A stretch of 64,000 nt of DNA, taken from positions 248,001 through 312,000 of the forward strand of contig NZ_LQPC01000030.1 in NCBI RefSeq assembly GCF_002101705.1, in the 5' to 3' direction. The notes beneath the pieces were generated by a model, which saw nothing but the letters and a program-made list of their open reading frames with translations, searched no databases and had not been told where the DNA came from. Within the stretch, counting starts at the first letter, position 1, and each line of letters begins with the position of its first letter. Positions 1 to 11,475 of this stretch are shown here, in pieces. The position numbers were made by a program, and so were the translations under genes. This stretch comes from Mycolicibacterium iranicum (GTDB lineage: Bacteria; Actinomycetota; Actinomycetes; Mycobacteriales; Mycobacteriaceae).

Positions 1-496
1 CGGCGTCCCGCTGATCGCCCAGGGCCATTCCTTTGGCTCGATCGTGACCCTCTTCCGGCTGCTCGACGATCCCGAGCGATACCTGGCCGGCGTCGTCTCG
101 GGCGCGCCGCTGGCACCGATATCCGAACTGCTCGACACGGACACGTCCTTCGACCTGGACCCCGACTGGCTGTCTGCGGACCCGTTCTACATCGACGCGA
201 TGATCAACGATCCGCTGGCGTTCGTCGACGCCGACGGCACGGCTCTGGCCCGTGAACTCGACCGCGCCTGGGACCGGTTCGGCGCGGAACTGCCGTCACT
301 GGCGGTGCCGACGCTGGCGGTGCACGGCGTCATCGATCCGATCGCCCCGATCGGCGCGGTGGCCGCCTATGCAGACCAGATCGGCCCGCTGCAGTTGGCG
401 GCGTTCGACGGTCTGCGACACGACATCCTGAACGAGACCGAGCATCGTGCTGTGGCAGCCACAGTCACCGACTTCATCACAGGTCAGCTGGGCTGA
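1..496 (+). CDS. alpha/beta hydrolase, C-terminal part (5' end outside window)
   Basis: The frame is open from base 2 and enters the window just before a nucleophile elbow, G-H-S-F-G, so the catalytic serine is about residue 10 of the visible part. Near the end come a D-P-I stretch typical of the acid residue and a final R-H-D-I histidine, giving a plausible Ser-Asp-His triad. About 164 residues remain of a family that usually has 250-300, so roughly 100 N-terminal residues lie upstream. A GTG at 44 falls inside the fold and is not the start. The substrate cannot be told from the sequence; it could be an esterase, lipase or epoxide hydrolase relative. Confidence 0.75.
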   Translation, partial: GVPLIAQGHSFGSIVTLFRLLDDPERYLAGVVSGAPLAPISELLDTDTSFDLDPDWLSADPFYIDAMINDPLAFVDADGTALARELDRAWDRFGAELPSLAVPTLAVHGVIDPIAPIGAVAAYADQIGPLQLAAFDGLRHDILNETEHRAVAATVTDFITGQLG

Positions 497-503
497 CAGC
501 GAG

Positions 504-525
504 TTATCCACAGCAGTTGTGCACA
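504..525 (+). other. two DnaA-box-like 9-mers
   Basis: TTATCCACA at 504-512 is identical to the classical DnaA box. TTGTGCACA at 517-525 differs by one base from the mycobacterial-type box TTGTCCACA. Both lie in the short gap after a hydrolase stop codon, far from any dnaA or dnaN gene, so an origin is not implied; chance occurrence or a DnaA titration site are the alternatives. Confidence 0.3.
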
Positions 526-534
526 GTGGGGATG

Positions 535-552
535 AATCACACCCGTGTGATT
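535..552. terminator. inverted repeat between convergent genes, possible bidirectional terminator
   Basis: AATCACAC, two spacer bases, then GTGTGATT form a perfect 8-base inverted repeat. It lies between the stop of the + strand hydrolase and the TAA of the - strand TetR gene, overlapping that stop. There is no T-run, as is common for mycobacterial terminators, so termination is inferred from position only. Confidence 0.4.
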
Positions 553-1111
553 AGGAGCCGAGCAGCAGACGCGCGGCATCCTCCACGACGCGACGGCGAG
601 TGCTGCGCGGATGGTCCGCGGCGATCAGGTGGTCTCCGATGACGAGGGAGAACGCGAGCAGAGCCCGCGCCTCGACATCGGTCTCGTTGCCGGACATCGT
701 TGCGATCAGTTCCCGCAGATAATCCATTCTGCGGTTGTCGACCCGGCGCAGCCGCGCGGCAACGACGTCGTCGCGGCGCGCCCAATCCCGCACGGCGAGA
801 TCCAGCGGAAGCAACTCCGGCGAGAACGTCAGCATGCCGGCTTTGCGGACCTTGCTCTGCGCGTCGCCGCCCTCTGTTTCGACACGTCGTCGAACGTCGT
901 CGATGCTGCGCCGCTCCCAGGTGTCGAGCATTGCGTCGACCAGTTCACCCCGGCTCCCGAACTGCCGGTAGAAGCCGCCCCGGGTGACTTCGAGCCGCTT
1001 CGCGAGCACTTCGACCCGAACGGCGTCGGGACCGTCCTGCGCCAACACGGCGAGCCCCGCATCGATCCACGCCTCTCTGGGCGTACGCACTGGCGGTGGC
1101 ATGACATCCAT
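551..1111 (-). CDS. TetR/AcrR-family transcriptional regulator
   Basis: A 186-residue protein with an N-terminal TetR helix-turn-helix (about residues 12-58, with the typical G-G-F-Y-R-Q-F recognition-helix end) and an alpha-helical ligand domain that I cannot match to a known ligand. I place the start at the ATG at 1111; a second ATG at 1102 would give a protein three residues shorter. A longer frame extends through the operator and is unlikely to be used. It is divergent from a small gene at 1161, with a near-perfect palindrome between them, so it probably represses both itself and that neighbour. Confidence 0.85.
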   Translation of the reverse strand: MDVMPPPVRTPREAWIDAGLAVLAQDGPDAVRVEVLAKRLEVTRGGFYRQFGSRGELVDAMLDTWERRSIDDVRRRVETEGGDAQSKVRKAGMLTFSPELLPLDLAVRDWARRDDVVAARLRRVDNRRMDYLRELIATMSGNETDVEARALLAFSLVIGDHLIAADHPRSTRRRVVEDAARLLLGS

Positions 1112-1116
1112 CCTAC

Positions 1117-1145
1117 GATAGATACAGTACTGTTCTGTATCTATC
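1117..1145. promoter_or_regulatory. 29-bp palindromic operator for the adjacent TetR regulator
   Basis: Arms GATAGATACAG (1117-1127) and CTGTATCTATC (1135-1145) are perfect inverted repeats around a 7-base spacer. A second, overlapping palindrome ACAGTACTGT (1124-1133) is nested inside. The site sits 5 bases upstream of the TetR ATG, in the divergent promoter region, the standard place for a TetR autoregulatory operator. The site is plain in the sequence; its binding partner is inferred. Confidence 0.8.
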
Positions 1146-1160
1146 ATGGGAGACGAGTCG

Positions 1161-1616
1161 ATGACCGTGGACCGCATCGAACCGGACGACGCGCTTCTGG
1201 CGTGCACGACGCTCGAGGTCATCGATCACATCGATGTCCATCTCCTGCGCACCGATGCTCGGCGCAGCCCGCAGCAGTGGGCCAGGGAGATCCTCGAAAA
1301 CGTCTCGGCGACGCGGGCGCTCAGTCTGCGCGCCGGATGGACACTGCTCGGCATCAAGCTCCAGTACGGTGACCGCGATGCCGTCGCCGGCTGGTCGGTA
1401 GCCCACGACGACGCCGAATACATTCGGCTGCAAAGTGATTCGTTCACCGGACTGACAGGCGAGTTGGTCACACGGGTAACCGGCGAAGGTGTCGTGTTCG
1501 CCACGTTCGTGCGCGTGGACGGCGCCGTGGCGCGATTCCTGTGGGACCGAGCGCTCGCAGCGCACCTCATGATCGTCGCGACGCTGCTCGCCGAGGCCGG
1601 GGAGCGCGCGAGCTAA
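1161..1616 (+). CDS. conserved hypothetical protein, probably TetR-controlled
   Basis: A 151-residue soluble protein with no signal peptide or membrane segment. I prefer the ATG at 1161 because GGGAG lies about 8 bases before it; the in-frame ATG at 1146 abuts the palindromic operator. The sequence (alternating beta-strand and helix character, ending in a helix with a W-D-R-A motif) vaguely resembles small DUF2867-like or SRPBCC-type folds, but I do not recognise a family with confidence. It is divergent from the TetR gene and is its most likely target. Its last four bases overlap the convergent hsaB stop region. Confidence 0.6.
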   Translation: MTVDRIEPDDALLACTTLEVIDHIDVHLLRTDARRSPQQWAREILENVSATRALSLRAGWTLLGIKLQYGDRDAVAGWSVAHDDAEYIRLQSDSFTGLTGELVTRVTGEGVVFATFVRVDGAVARFLWDRALAAHLMIVATLLAEAGERAS

Positions 1617-2179
1617 AGCCAGGTGTCGTCGGTGGTCGCGGTGAGGAAGGCTTCGAGGTCGTTGCGCCAGTCGGCAGGTGTGTTCTTCTCGGGCTCGATG
1701 CCGGTGTACTGGCCCTGATAGAACAGCAGCGGTCGCGGCTTCTTCTTCGGGACGTCCGAGAGCGAGTGCACGGCACCGAACACCACGAAGTGGTCACCGC
1801 CGTCGATCACCGAATGCACCGAGCAGTCGATGTGCGCTAACGACCCGTCGATGATCGGGGAGCCGAGCTTCGAAGGGCTCCAGTCGATTCCGGCGAACTT
1901 GTCCGGCTCCCGGGATCCGAAGCGGGCCGACACGTGCTGCTGGTTCTCGTGCAGGATGTTGACGCAGAAATTGCCACTCGCCTCGATGGCCGCCCAGGAC
2001 CGCGAAACCTTGGTCGGGCAGAACAGCACCAGCGGCGGCTCCAGCGACAGCGCAGCGAACGACTGGCACGCGAACCCAACAGGGGCACCGTCGTGCACGG
2101 TGGTGATCACGGTGATGCCGGTACAGAACTGCCCCAGCACATTCCGGAACGTGCGCGGGTCGATCGGAGGATTCGACAC
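1613..2179 (-). CDS. hsaB: flavin reductase of the 3-HSA hydroxylase (HsaB)
   Basis: Supplies reduced flavin to the oxygenase HsaA, which hydroxylates 3-HSA during opening of steroid rings A and B. The 188-residue flavin reductase-like protein has the family sequences I-D-P-R-T-F near the start, F-C-T-G-I-T-V-I-T and the G-D-H-F-V-V-F-G block, and closely follows the M. tuberculosis protein as remembered. The start is the GTG at 2179, two bases after the hsaC stop; the longer frame merely reads back through hsaC. It is the last gene of hsaA-D-C-B. In M. tuberculosis the arylamine N-acetyltransferase gene nat follows here; in this window it does not. Confidence 0.93.
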   Translation of the reverse strand: MSNPPIDPRTFRNVLGQFCTGITVITTVHDGAPVGFACQSFAALSLEPPLVLFCPTKVSRSWAAIEASGNFCVNILHENQQHVSARFGSREPDKFAGIDWSPSKLGSPIIDGSLAHIDCSVHSVIDGGDHFVVFGAVHSLSDVPKKKPRPLLFYQGQYTGIEPEKNTPADWRNDLEAFLTATTDDTWL

Positions 2180-2181
2180 GT

Positions 2182-5172
<2,991 letters not shown>

Positions 5173-5213
5173 TGGTGTGCCTCCCGGGGCGTGCGAGCTG
5201 ACGTATCAAAGAT

Positions 5214-5227
5214 TAGAACACGTTACG
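5214..5227. promoter_or_regulatory. KstR box, hsaA side
   Basis: TAGAACACGTTACG matches the KstR consensus T-nn-AAC-nn-GTT-nn-A except for the last base. It lies 42 bases upstream of the hsaA start, in the hsaA/kshB divergent region. Confidence 0.75.
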
Positions 5228-5281
5228 ATTTGTGTCGAGTAGCGCCGCCCTGTGCATGCTGGACCTGCGCACATGCATTTC

Positions 5282-5295
5282 TGTAACCTGTTCTA
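5282..5295. promoter_or_regulatory. KstR box, kshB side
   Basis: TGTAACCTGTTCTA matches the KstR consensus T-nn-AAC-nn-GTT-nn-A exactly. It lies 39 bases upstream of the kshB GTG, so each divergent gene has its own site. Confidence 0.8.
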
Positions 5296-5333
5296 ATTAT
5301 GACCGACCTGAGCGTGGAGAGAGGGCCCCTCTT

Positions 5334-6413
5334 GTGACGGACGTTGCCGCCGACGAGCCGCTGGGCAGCCATGTCCTCGAACTCGAGATCGCCCACGTCA
5401 TCGACGAGACGACGGATTCGCGTTCGCTGGTGTTCAAGTCTCCCGCCGACGCGCCGGTTCCACCGGAGAAGCTTCGCTATTCGCCGGGTCAGTTCCTCAC
5501 ACTGCGCGTGCCCAGCGACCGCACCGGGTCGGTGGCCCGCTGCTACTCGCTGTGCAGTTCGCCGTTCACCGGCGATCCGCTGACCGTCACGGTGAAGCGC
5601 ACCGCCGACGGTTACGCATCGAACTGGCTGTGCGACAACGCGCATGCAGGCATGCGGATGCACGTCCTGGCTCCGTCGGGCACATTCGTCCCCAAAACGC
5701 TCGACACCGATTTTCTGCTGCTCGCGGGGGGCAGCGGCATCACGCCGATGCTCGCGATCCTGAAGTCTGCGCTGTCGGAGGGCACCGGCAAGGTCACGCT
5801 GATCTACGCCAACCGCGACGAGAAGTCCGTCATCTTCGCCGAGACGCTGCGCGATCTGGCCGCCAAATATCCCGATCGGCTCACCGCGATCCACTGGCTG
5901 GAAACCGTCCAGGGTCTGCCCAATGTGCAGGCGCTGTCGGAACTGTTCGCGCCCTACAGCGGGCGCGAGGCGTTCATCTGCGGCCCCGGGCCGTTCATGG
6001 CCGCTGCCGAGGAGGCACTCAAGGTCGCCGGGACACCGGCCGAGAAAGTCCACATCGAGGTCTTCAAGTCGCTTGAGTCCGATCCGTTCGCTCGCGTGAC
6101 GATCGCCGCCGACGATCCGGACGACAGCGACGAGGGTCCGGCCACCGTCGTCGTGACACTCGACGGCACCACCCACGAGGTGACCTGGCCACGCAAGGCG
6201 AAGCTGCTCGACGTGCTGCTGGACAAGGGCCTCGACGCACCGTTCTCCTGCCGCGAAGGGCACTGCGGCGCGTGCGCCGTGCTCAAGAAGTCCGGCGAGA
6301 TCGAGATGGACGTCAACGACGTTCTGGAGCAGCAGGACCTCGACGAGGGACTCATCCTGGCCTGCCAGGCGCACCCGAAAACCGATTCGGTCGAAGTCAC
6401 CTTCGACGAGTAG
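5334..6413 (+). CDS. kshB: 3-ketosteroid 9-alpha-hydroxylase reductase subunit (KshB)
   Basis: Passes electrons from NADH to the Rieske oxygenase KshA, which 9-alpha-hydroxylates the steroid nucleus. The 359-residue protein has an N-terminal FAD domain (R-C-Y-S at 69-72), an NAD domain (G-G-S-G-I-T-P at 132-138) and a C-terminal plant-type 2Fe-2S ferredoxin with Cys306, Cys311, Cys314 and Cys344. The GTG at 5334 is chosen because a GGAGAGAGG ribosome site lies about 9 bases upstream; longer frames run through the KstR box. No kshA gene is in the window. Confidence 0.93.
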   Translation: MTDVAADEPLGSHVLELEIAHVIDETTDSRSLVFKSPADAPVPPEKLRYSPGQFLTLRVPSDRTGSVARCYSLCSSPFTGDPLTVTVKRTADGYASNWLCDNAHAGMRMHVLAPSGTFVPKTLDTDFLLLAGGSGITPMLAILKSALSEGTGKVTLIYANRDEKSVIFAETLRDLAAKYPDRLTAIHWLETVQGLPNVQALSELFAPYSGREAFICGPGPFMAAAEEALKVAGTPAEKVHIEVFKSLESDPFARVTIAADDPDDSDEGPATVVVTLDGTTHEVTWPRKAKLLDVLLDKGLDAPFSCREGHCGACAVLKKSGEIEMDVNDVLEQQDLDEGLILACQAHPKTDSVEVTFDE

Positions 6414-6435
6414 CGAGGGGATTACCTTCATCACG

Positions 6436-7017
6436 ATGAACCGGCTTGCAGGAATGGCGGCGCTTGCCCTGGCGGCGACGGCGGCGCTCGGCAGCGCACC
6501 GACGTCAGGCGCTGCGTCCAACACGGGCGTGTCCTCGATCCCCGTCGACCCGGCCACCCAGATCCAGATGCACATCACCGCCAATTGCGTCGCGGCCGAG
6601 GCCAAGTGCTACTTCAACACCTCGGCCAACCTGCTGGGCCCCGGCGGCCCCACCGGGTTTCCCGGCGACACATGGGCCCGGCAGACGGTGACGCTGCGGA
6701 GCTCCGACCGCGACGTCTATCAGGAAGCCTGGTACAGCGCGCCGGCGGGCGTACCTCGAGAACTCAAGGGCGCCAACCACAACAACGTCCTGTCGAAGCT
6801 CTACAAGGGCCTTCGCGACGTCGAGATCTCGGTGACGACGTTCGGCGGCGGACCGATCCAGCGCTTCACGACCGACGGCGACTCCAAACCGCTGGACTGG
6901 GCGACCGGCCAGCCCGCCACCGGCGCCGACTTCATCGCGTGCTCACAGATCCAGGTGGTCTACAGCGGAGTCAACCTGACCACCCCGACCGCCTGCGCCC
7001 AGACGACGTTCGGCTAG
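6436..7017 (+). CDS. secreted conserved protein (Rv3572-type)
   Basis: A 193-residue protein with a signal peptide (hydrophobic A/L stretch, cleavage near residue 27 after S-G-A-A). The mature part contains four cysteines (in C-V-A-A-E-A-K-C, A-C-S and the final T-A-C) that may form disulfides. It has no enzyme motif that I recognise. It starts 22 bases after kshB and so may be read with it, which would put it under KstR. The same position is occupied by the hypothetical gene Rv3572 in M. tuberculosis. Its stop overlaps the convergent fadE34 stop by 4 bases. Confidence 0.75.
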   Translation: MNRLAGMAALALAATAALGSAPTSGAASNTGVSSIPVDPATQIQMHITANCVAAEAKCYFNTSANLLGPGGPTGFPGDTWARQTVTLRSSDRDVYQEAWYSAPAGVPRELKGANHNNVLSKLYKGLRDVEISVTTFGGGPIQRFTTDGDSKPLDWATGQPATGADFIACSQIQVVYSGVNLTTPTACAQTTFG

Positions 7018-9164
7018 CGAGGCAGGCCGAGCAGCCGCTCGCCGGCCATCGTCAAAAGGATCTGCTCGGTCCCGCCCGCGATGGTCAGGCAGCGCGTGTT
7101 GAGGAAGTCGTGCACCAGCTTGTCCACCACGACTCCCGCACCTTCGGACAGATCCATCCGGAACTCCGCCAGGGCCTGCCGGTAGCGGACGCCGATCAGC
7201 TTCCGGGCGCTGGCCTGAGGTCCGGGGTCCTGGCCGTCGACGGCGAGCTGGGCGATGCGCTGGTCGAGAAGCGAGCCGACCTGCGCCGTGACGATCAGCT
7301 GGCCGAGCTGATCTTGTTGCGCACCATCGAGATCCAACTCTGAGACGACGCGCAGCAGCTCCTCCATCGGATTTCCCAGCGCCGTGCCCTGGGCCATCGC
7401 GACGCGCTCGTTGGCCAGCGTGGTGCGCGCCAGCCGCCACCCGTCGTTGACCTGTCCGACCACCATCTCGTCGGGGACGAAGACGTCGTCGAAGAACACC
7501 TCGTTGAACAGTTCGTCGCCGGTGATCTCGCGCAGCGGCCGGATCACGATGCCCGGGCTCTTCATGTCGACGAGGAAGTACGTGATGCCCTTATGCTTTG
7601 GAGCGTTTTGGTCCGTCCGGGCCAGGCACACCCCCCAGTGCGCCTTCTGCGCCGCCGAGGTCCACACCTTCTGCCCGGTGAGCTTCCAGCCGGAATCATC
7701 CTCCGCACGAACGGCTTTCATCCGCAGCGCCGCCAGATCCGAGCCCGCGCCCGGCTCGCTGAACAGCTGGCACCACGTCAGCTCGCCGCGCAGCGTCGCA
7801 GGCACGAACTGCTCGACCTGCTCGGGGCTGCCGTGTTCGAGAATCGTCGGCACGGCCCACCACCCGATCACCAGATCCGGCCGCACCACACCCGCAGTCG
7901 CCAACTCCTGATCGATGAGCAACTGCTCGGCCGGACCTGCGGCGCGCCCGTACGGCTTGGGCCAGTGCGGCGCGAGCAGTCCCGTGTCGGCGAAGGCGAA
8001 CTGCCGCCTGTCTTCCGGCGCGGCAGCGATCTCGGCCACCTTCGAAGCGATTTCGGGTCGTAGATCGGCGACCGAGTCCAGATCGATGTGCAGGTCCCTG
8101 CGTACCCCCTGCAGCGTCAGGTCCGCCACCCGGCGCAGCCACCGCGACCGGCCGCCGAGGAACTGCGCAATGCCGTAAGCCCGGCGCAGGTACAGGTGCG
8201 CGTCGTGTTCCCAGGTGATGCCGATTCCGCCGAGCACCTGGATGCAGTCCTTGGCGTTGGCCTTGGCGGCCTCGATGCCCACCGACGCCGCCAGCGCCGC
8301 CGCGATCGACAACTGCGCGGCATCGGTTGCCGCATCGTCTTCGCCGGCAGCGCGCGCCGCGTCCGCCGCGGCCACCGAAGCCTGCTCGGAGCGCAGCAGC
8401 ATCTCGGCGCACATGTGCTTGATGGCCTGGAAGCTGCCGATCGGCTTGCCGAACTGCTCGCGGACCTTCGCGTACTCCGTCGCGGTGTTCAGCAGCCAGC
8501 GGGCCAGACCCGCGGCCTCCGCGGCCAGCAGCGTCGCCGCGAGATCGACGACGCGCTGAGCGGGCACGTCCAGTTCCTGGGCGGGCGCATCCTCGAGGAC
8601 TACACGCGCGAGGGGCCGGGAGAAGTCGGTCGCCTGCAGGGGTTCGATCGTGACCCCCGGCGCGGCGCCGTCCACCAGCAGCCACGTCTGTCCGGCGGGC
8701 AGCAGCAGCACTCCGGTGGAGTCTGCGCCGAGCACGAAGGCCGCGTCTCCGGACGCCTTGCCGGCGGCGTAGGCGAGGTCGGCGTCCAGCGTCAGCCCTG
8801 CGGTGCGCTCCCCCGTTGCGAGGGCCTCGAGAAGCTCGGTCTGTGAATCCGGCAACACCAGGGTGGCCAGCGCCGTCGTTGCCACCGGTCCGGGAACCAG
8901 CGCGGCAGCCGCCTCGTCGACCATCGCCGCCAGGTCGGCCACCGTGCCGTCGGCGCCGCCGTGCTCCTCGGTCAGCGCCACGCCGAAGATCCCTAGTTCG
9001 GCCAGCCTGCCGTACGGGGCGCGCCAGGCGTCGGCGTCACCGTGTTCGACATCGCGTGCGGCTTCGACGGCCGCGGACGCAGCGGCCCAGGTCCGCACCA
9101 GTTCGCGGGCGGCGGACTGTTCATCGGTGGCGACCGCCGAGGTGTGGGAAAGGCCAGTGGACAC
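7014..9164 (-). CDS. fadE34: fused acyl-CoA dehydrogenase FadE34 (steroid side chain)
   Basis: A 716-residue protein with two tandem acyl-CoA dehydrogenase modules, about residues 1-345 and 375-716. Steroid-specific dehydrogenases normally pair two different subunits; FadE34 carries both in one chain and acts on a cholesterol or bile-acid side-chain CoA ester. The first half has the Q-V-L-G-G-I-G flavin motif, and the second half has its own acyl-CoA dehydrogenase motifs including W-T-S-A-A-Q. The start is the GTG at 9164. It is divergent from kstR, with a perfect KstR palindrome between. Confidence 0.92.
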   Translation of the reverse strand: MSTGLSHTSAVATDEQSAARELVRTWAAASAAVEAARDVEHGDADAWRAPYGRLAELGIFGVALTEEHGGADGTVADLAAMVDEAAAALVPGPVATTALATLVLPDSQTELLEALATGERTAGLTLDADLAYAAGKASGDAAFVLGADSTGVLLLPAGQTWLLVDGAAPGVTIEPLQATDFSRPLARVVLEDAPAQELDVPAQRVVDLAATLLAAEAAGLARWLLNTATEYAKVREQFGKPIGSFQAIKHMCAEMLLRSEQASVAAADAARAAGEDDAATDAAQLSIAAALAASVGIEAAKANAKDCIQVLGGIGITWEHDAHLYLRRAYGIAQFLGGRSRWLRRVADLTLQGVRRDLHIDLDSVADLRPEIASKVAEIAAAPEDRRQFAFADTGLLAPHWPKPYGRAAGPAEQLLIDQELATAGVVRPDLVIGWWAVPTILEHGSPEQVEQFVPATLRGELTWCQLFSEPGAGSDLAALRMKAVRAEDDSGWKLTGQKVWTSAAQKAHWGVCLARTDQNAPKHKGITYFLVDMKSPGIVIRPLREITGDELFNEVFFDDVFVPDEMVVGQVNDGWRLARTTLANERVAMAQGTALGNPMEELLRVVSELDLDGAQQDQLGQLIVTAQVGSLLDQRIAQLAVDGQDPGPQASARKLIGVRYRQALAEFRMDLSEGAGVVVDKLVHDFLNTRCLTIAGGTEQILLTMAGERLLGLPR

Positions 9165-9205
9165 CGGGACTCCTAGCGTTTGGGCGAGAAGACGGTGCTT
9201 CCCAC

Positions 9206-9219
9206 TAGAACGTGTTCTA
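9206..9219. promoter_or_regulatory. KstR operator between fadE34 and kstR
   Basis: TAGAACGTGTTCTA: arms TAGAAC and GTTCTA are perfect inverted repeats around GT, an exact fit to the KstR consensus. It lies 42 bases upstream of the fadE34 start and about 140 bases upstream of kstR, consistent with control of both genes. Confidence 0.88.
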
Positions 9220-9360
9220 ATAGTGCCAGCGTTCGAGCGTCAAGTCGAACGCCATTACAGCAGGACACGTCGGTGTCGCGTGGGCACGGAGGTGGGAAAT
9301 TCGTGATGGGCATGCGTATCGTTTTCTCAGAGATCGCATCACTAAGGAGCCACTCACCGC

Positions 9361-10047
9361 ATGTCTGGGACGTCCGAGTTGTCTGAGATATCCGCGGGTA
9401 AGTCACCGTCTGACTCCCGCCCACGTCAGGTCATGAACGTGGCGGTGCTGGCCGAGTCCGAGCTGGGTTCCGAAGCTCAGCGTGAGCGCCGTAAGCGCAT
9501 CCTCGATGCCACGCTGGCGATCGCGTCGAAGGGCGGCTACGAAGCGGTCCAGATGCGGGCCGTGGCCGAACGCGCCGACGTCGCCGTGGGCACGCTGTAC
9601 CGATACTTCCCGTCGAAGGTCCACCTGCTTGTGTCCGCGCTGGGGCGGGAGTTCGAGCGCATTGACGCCAAGACCGACCGCGCGGCACTGGCCGCAGGCG
9701 CGACGGCCTATCAGCGCCTCAACATCATGGTCGGCAAGCTGAACCGGGCGATGCAACGCAATCCGCTGTTGACCGAGGCGATGACGCGGGCCTTCGTTTT
9801 CGCCGACGCGTCCGCGGCCGGCGAGGTCGACCACGTGGGCAAGCTGATGGACTCGATGTTCGCCCGGGCGATGAGCGACGGCGAGCCGACCGAGGACCAG
9901 TACCACATCGCGCGCGTCATCTCGGATGTGTGGCTGTCGAATCTGCTGGCCTGGCTGACCCGGCGCGCCTCGGCGACTGACGTCGCCAAGAGGCTGGACC
10001 TGGCCGTGCGGCTGCTCATCGGAGATGGCGACCAGCCTAAGATCTAG
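9361..10047 (+). CDS. kstR: TetR-family repressor of cholesterol catabolism (KstR)
   Basis: Represses the steroid degradation regulon and releases DNA when it binds a CoA thioester of a cholesterol metabolite. The helix-turn-helix ends in G-T-L-Y-R-Y-F-P-S-K, and the segment from L-A-E-S-E-L-G-S through the C-terminus follows the M. tuberculosis protein almost residue for residue as remembered. I use the ATG at 9361 because AAGGAG lies about 10 bases before it; that adds 24 residues to the form beginning at the ATG at 9433, which matches the shorter annotation of relatives. otsB follows 3 bases after the stop. Confidence 0.94.
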   Translation: MSGTSELSEISAGKSPSDSRPRQVMNVAVLAESELGSEAQRERRKRILDATLAIASKGGYEAVQMRAVAERADVAVGTLYRYFPSKVHLLVSALGREFERIDAKTDRAALAAGATAYQRLNIMVGKLNRAMQRNPLLTEAMTRAFVFADASAAGEVDHVGKLMDSMFARAMSDGEPTEDQYHIARVISDVWLSNLLAWLTRRASATDVAKRLDLAVRLLIGDGDQPKI

Positions 10048-10050
10048 GCC

Positions 10051-10809
10051 GTGAGCCTGCCGCCGGAGTTGCTGGACGCGCTCGACTCGGCGGCGACAAC
10101 GCCCCGACTGCTGGTCACCTCCGATTTCGACGGCACCCTGGCGCCGATCGTCGGCAATCCCGCCGACGCCCGCCCACTGCCCGTGGCGGCAGCTGCGCTG
10201 ATCGAGTTGGCCGGATTGCCCGCAACGTCGGCCGCCCTGATCTCCGGCCGCGCACTCCAGACGCTGCGCGAGCTGTCATCGATGCCCACGGCGGTCCATC
10301 TGGTCGGCAGCCACGGCGCCGAGTTCGAGGCCGGGTTCGCCCACCAGATCGACACCGTGCTGCTGCAGACCATCACCGACGCGCTGACGGCAATCGCGGC
10401 GGACAAGCCCGGCGTGGCGGTCGAGACGAAGCCGGCCAGCGTCGCGTTGCACGTGCGCAACGCATCCCCCGCCGACGGTGATGCAGCGCTGGCCGCCGCC
10501 TGGGACGCCGCGACCCACTGGGACGCGCATGTGACGACAGGCAAGGCCGTGCTCGAGTTCGCAGTCGTCACCACCGACAAGGGTGAGGCCATCGACATTC
10601 TGCGCGGCGAGAAGGACGCGACGGTCGTGGTGTTCTTCGGCGACGACGTCACCGACGAAAAGGCCTTTGCCCGGCTCGGCGAATTCGACATCGGGGTCAA
10701 GGTGGGGCCGGGCGATACGGCGGCCAGCTACCGGATCGACTCCCCCGACGATGTCGCGGCCGCGCTGCGGTATCTCGCAGACCGGCGAGCCGAACGCCCA
10801 CTTGCCTGA
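10051..10809 (+). CDS. otsB: trehalose-6-phosphate phosphatase
   Basis: HAD-superfamily phosphatase that removes phosphate from trehalose 6-phosphate, the last step of the OtsA-OtsB route. The 252-residue protein has the catalytic D-F-D-G-T motif near residue 26, an S-G-R motif II and the G-D-D-V-T-D metal motif near residue 195. The GTG at 10051 follows kstR by 3 bases, so the two are probably co-transcribed even though trehalose and steroid metabolism have no obvious link. It lacks the long N-terminal extension of the larger mycobacterial OtsB proteins. Confidence 0.9.
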   Translation: MSLPPELLDALDSAATTPRLLVTSDFDGTLAPIVGNPADARPLPVAAAALIELAGLPATSAALISGRALQTLRELSSMPTAVHLVGSHGAEFEAGFAHQIDTVLLQTITDALTAIAADKPGVAVETKPASVALHVRNASPADGDAALAAAWDAATHWDAHVTTGKAVLEFAVVTTDKGEAIDILRGEKDATVVVFFGDDVTDEKAFARLGEFDIGVKVGPGDTAASYRIDSPDDVAAALRYLADRRAERPLA

Positions 10810-10857
10810 TCGGCAATAGTATTTGCAATCTCCCCGGGACCGAATCACATTGGGAAC

Positions 10858-11475
10858 ATGACTGATTCAACTTTGGGTGCCGAGTGGGATGAGCGCTATG
10901 CCTCTTGGGCCGATCAGATCCCCGACGACTCACCCAGTGCCGTGATGGTCGAGGTCGCCGAGAAGCTCACGCCCGGAACAGCTTTTGACGTCGGCTGCGG
11001 TATCGGCGCCAACGCCATTTGGCTCGCGACGCACGGCTGGACCACTACCGCGCTGGACGTCTCCCAGGTCGCACTGGACCGGGCCGCCGCTCGCGCCGCA
11101 TCATCCGGTGCGAGAGTCCGGTGGGTGTGCAGCCGTCTGGAGGACTTCGAAGTGCCGCCGAACGGCTTCGATCTTGTCACAGCGCACTATCCCGCGCTTC
11201 TGCACTCGCCGGACCATGACGCTGAGCGCGCACTGCTCGCGGCCGTCGCTCCCGGCGGCACACTGCTGGTCGTGTACCACGCCGATGTCGACGTCGAGAA
11301 GGCGAAGTCTTACGGCTTCGACCCTGCCGACTACCTCAGTCACGACGACGTTGTCGGCGCCCTCGGGGACGAGTGGGATGTCGCCGTCGAAGGTCGGCGT
11401 CCCCGCGACGTGCCCGCCGGCCTCGACGGTCAGCACACCCACGACGACGTCATCGTGGCGCGCAGGAACCGCTAG
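10858..11475 (+). CDS. class I SAM-dependent methyltransferase (TehB-like)
   Basis: A 205-residue protein with the Rossmann SAM motif F-D-V-G-C-G-I-G near residue 42 and the acidic post-I loop T-T-A-L-D-V-S. The remainder, including F-D-L-V-T-A-H-Y-P and P-G-G-T-L-L-V-V-Y-H, fits small-molecule methyltransferases of the TehB/thiopurine type. It is soluble, with no membrane segment. The acceptor is unknown; detoxification of an oxyanion or thiol would be typical of the family. Its last 4 bases overlap the convergent lacI stop. Confidence 0.8.
   Translation: MTDSTLGAEWDERYASWADQIPDDSPSAVMVEVAEKLTPGTAFDVGCGIGANAIWLATHGWTTTALDVSQVALDRAAARAASSGARVRWVCSRLEDFEVPPNGFDLVTAHYPALLHSPDHDAERALLAAVAPGGTLLVVYHADVDVEKAKSYGFDPADYLSHDDVVGALGDEWDVAVEGRRPRDVPAGLDGQHTHDDVIVARRNR

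Noticed and set aside
5223..6605. 460-residue - strand frame
   Set aside because: Antisense to kshB, whose cofactor motifs are complete.
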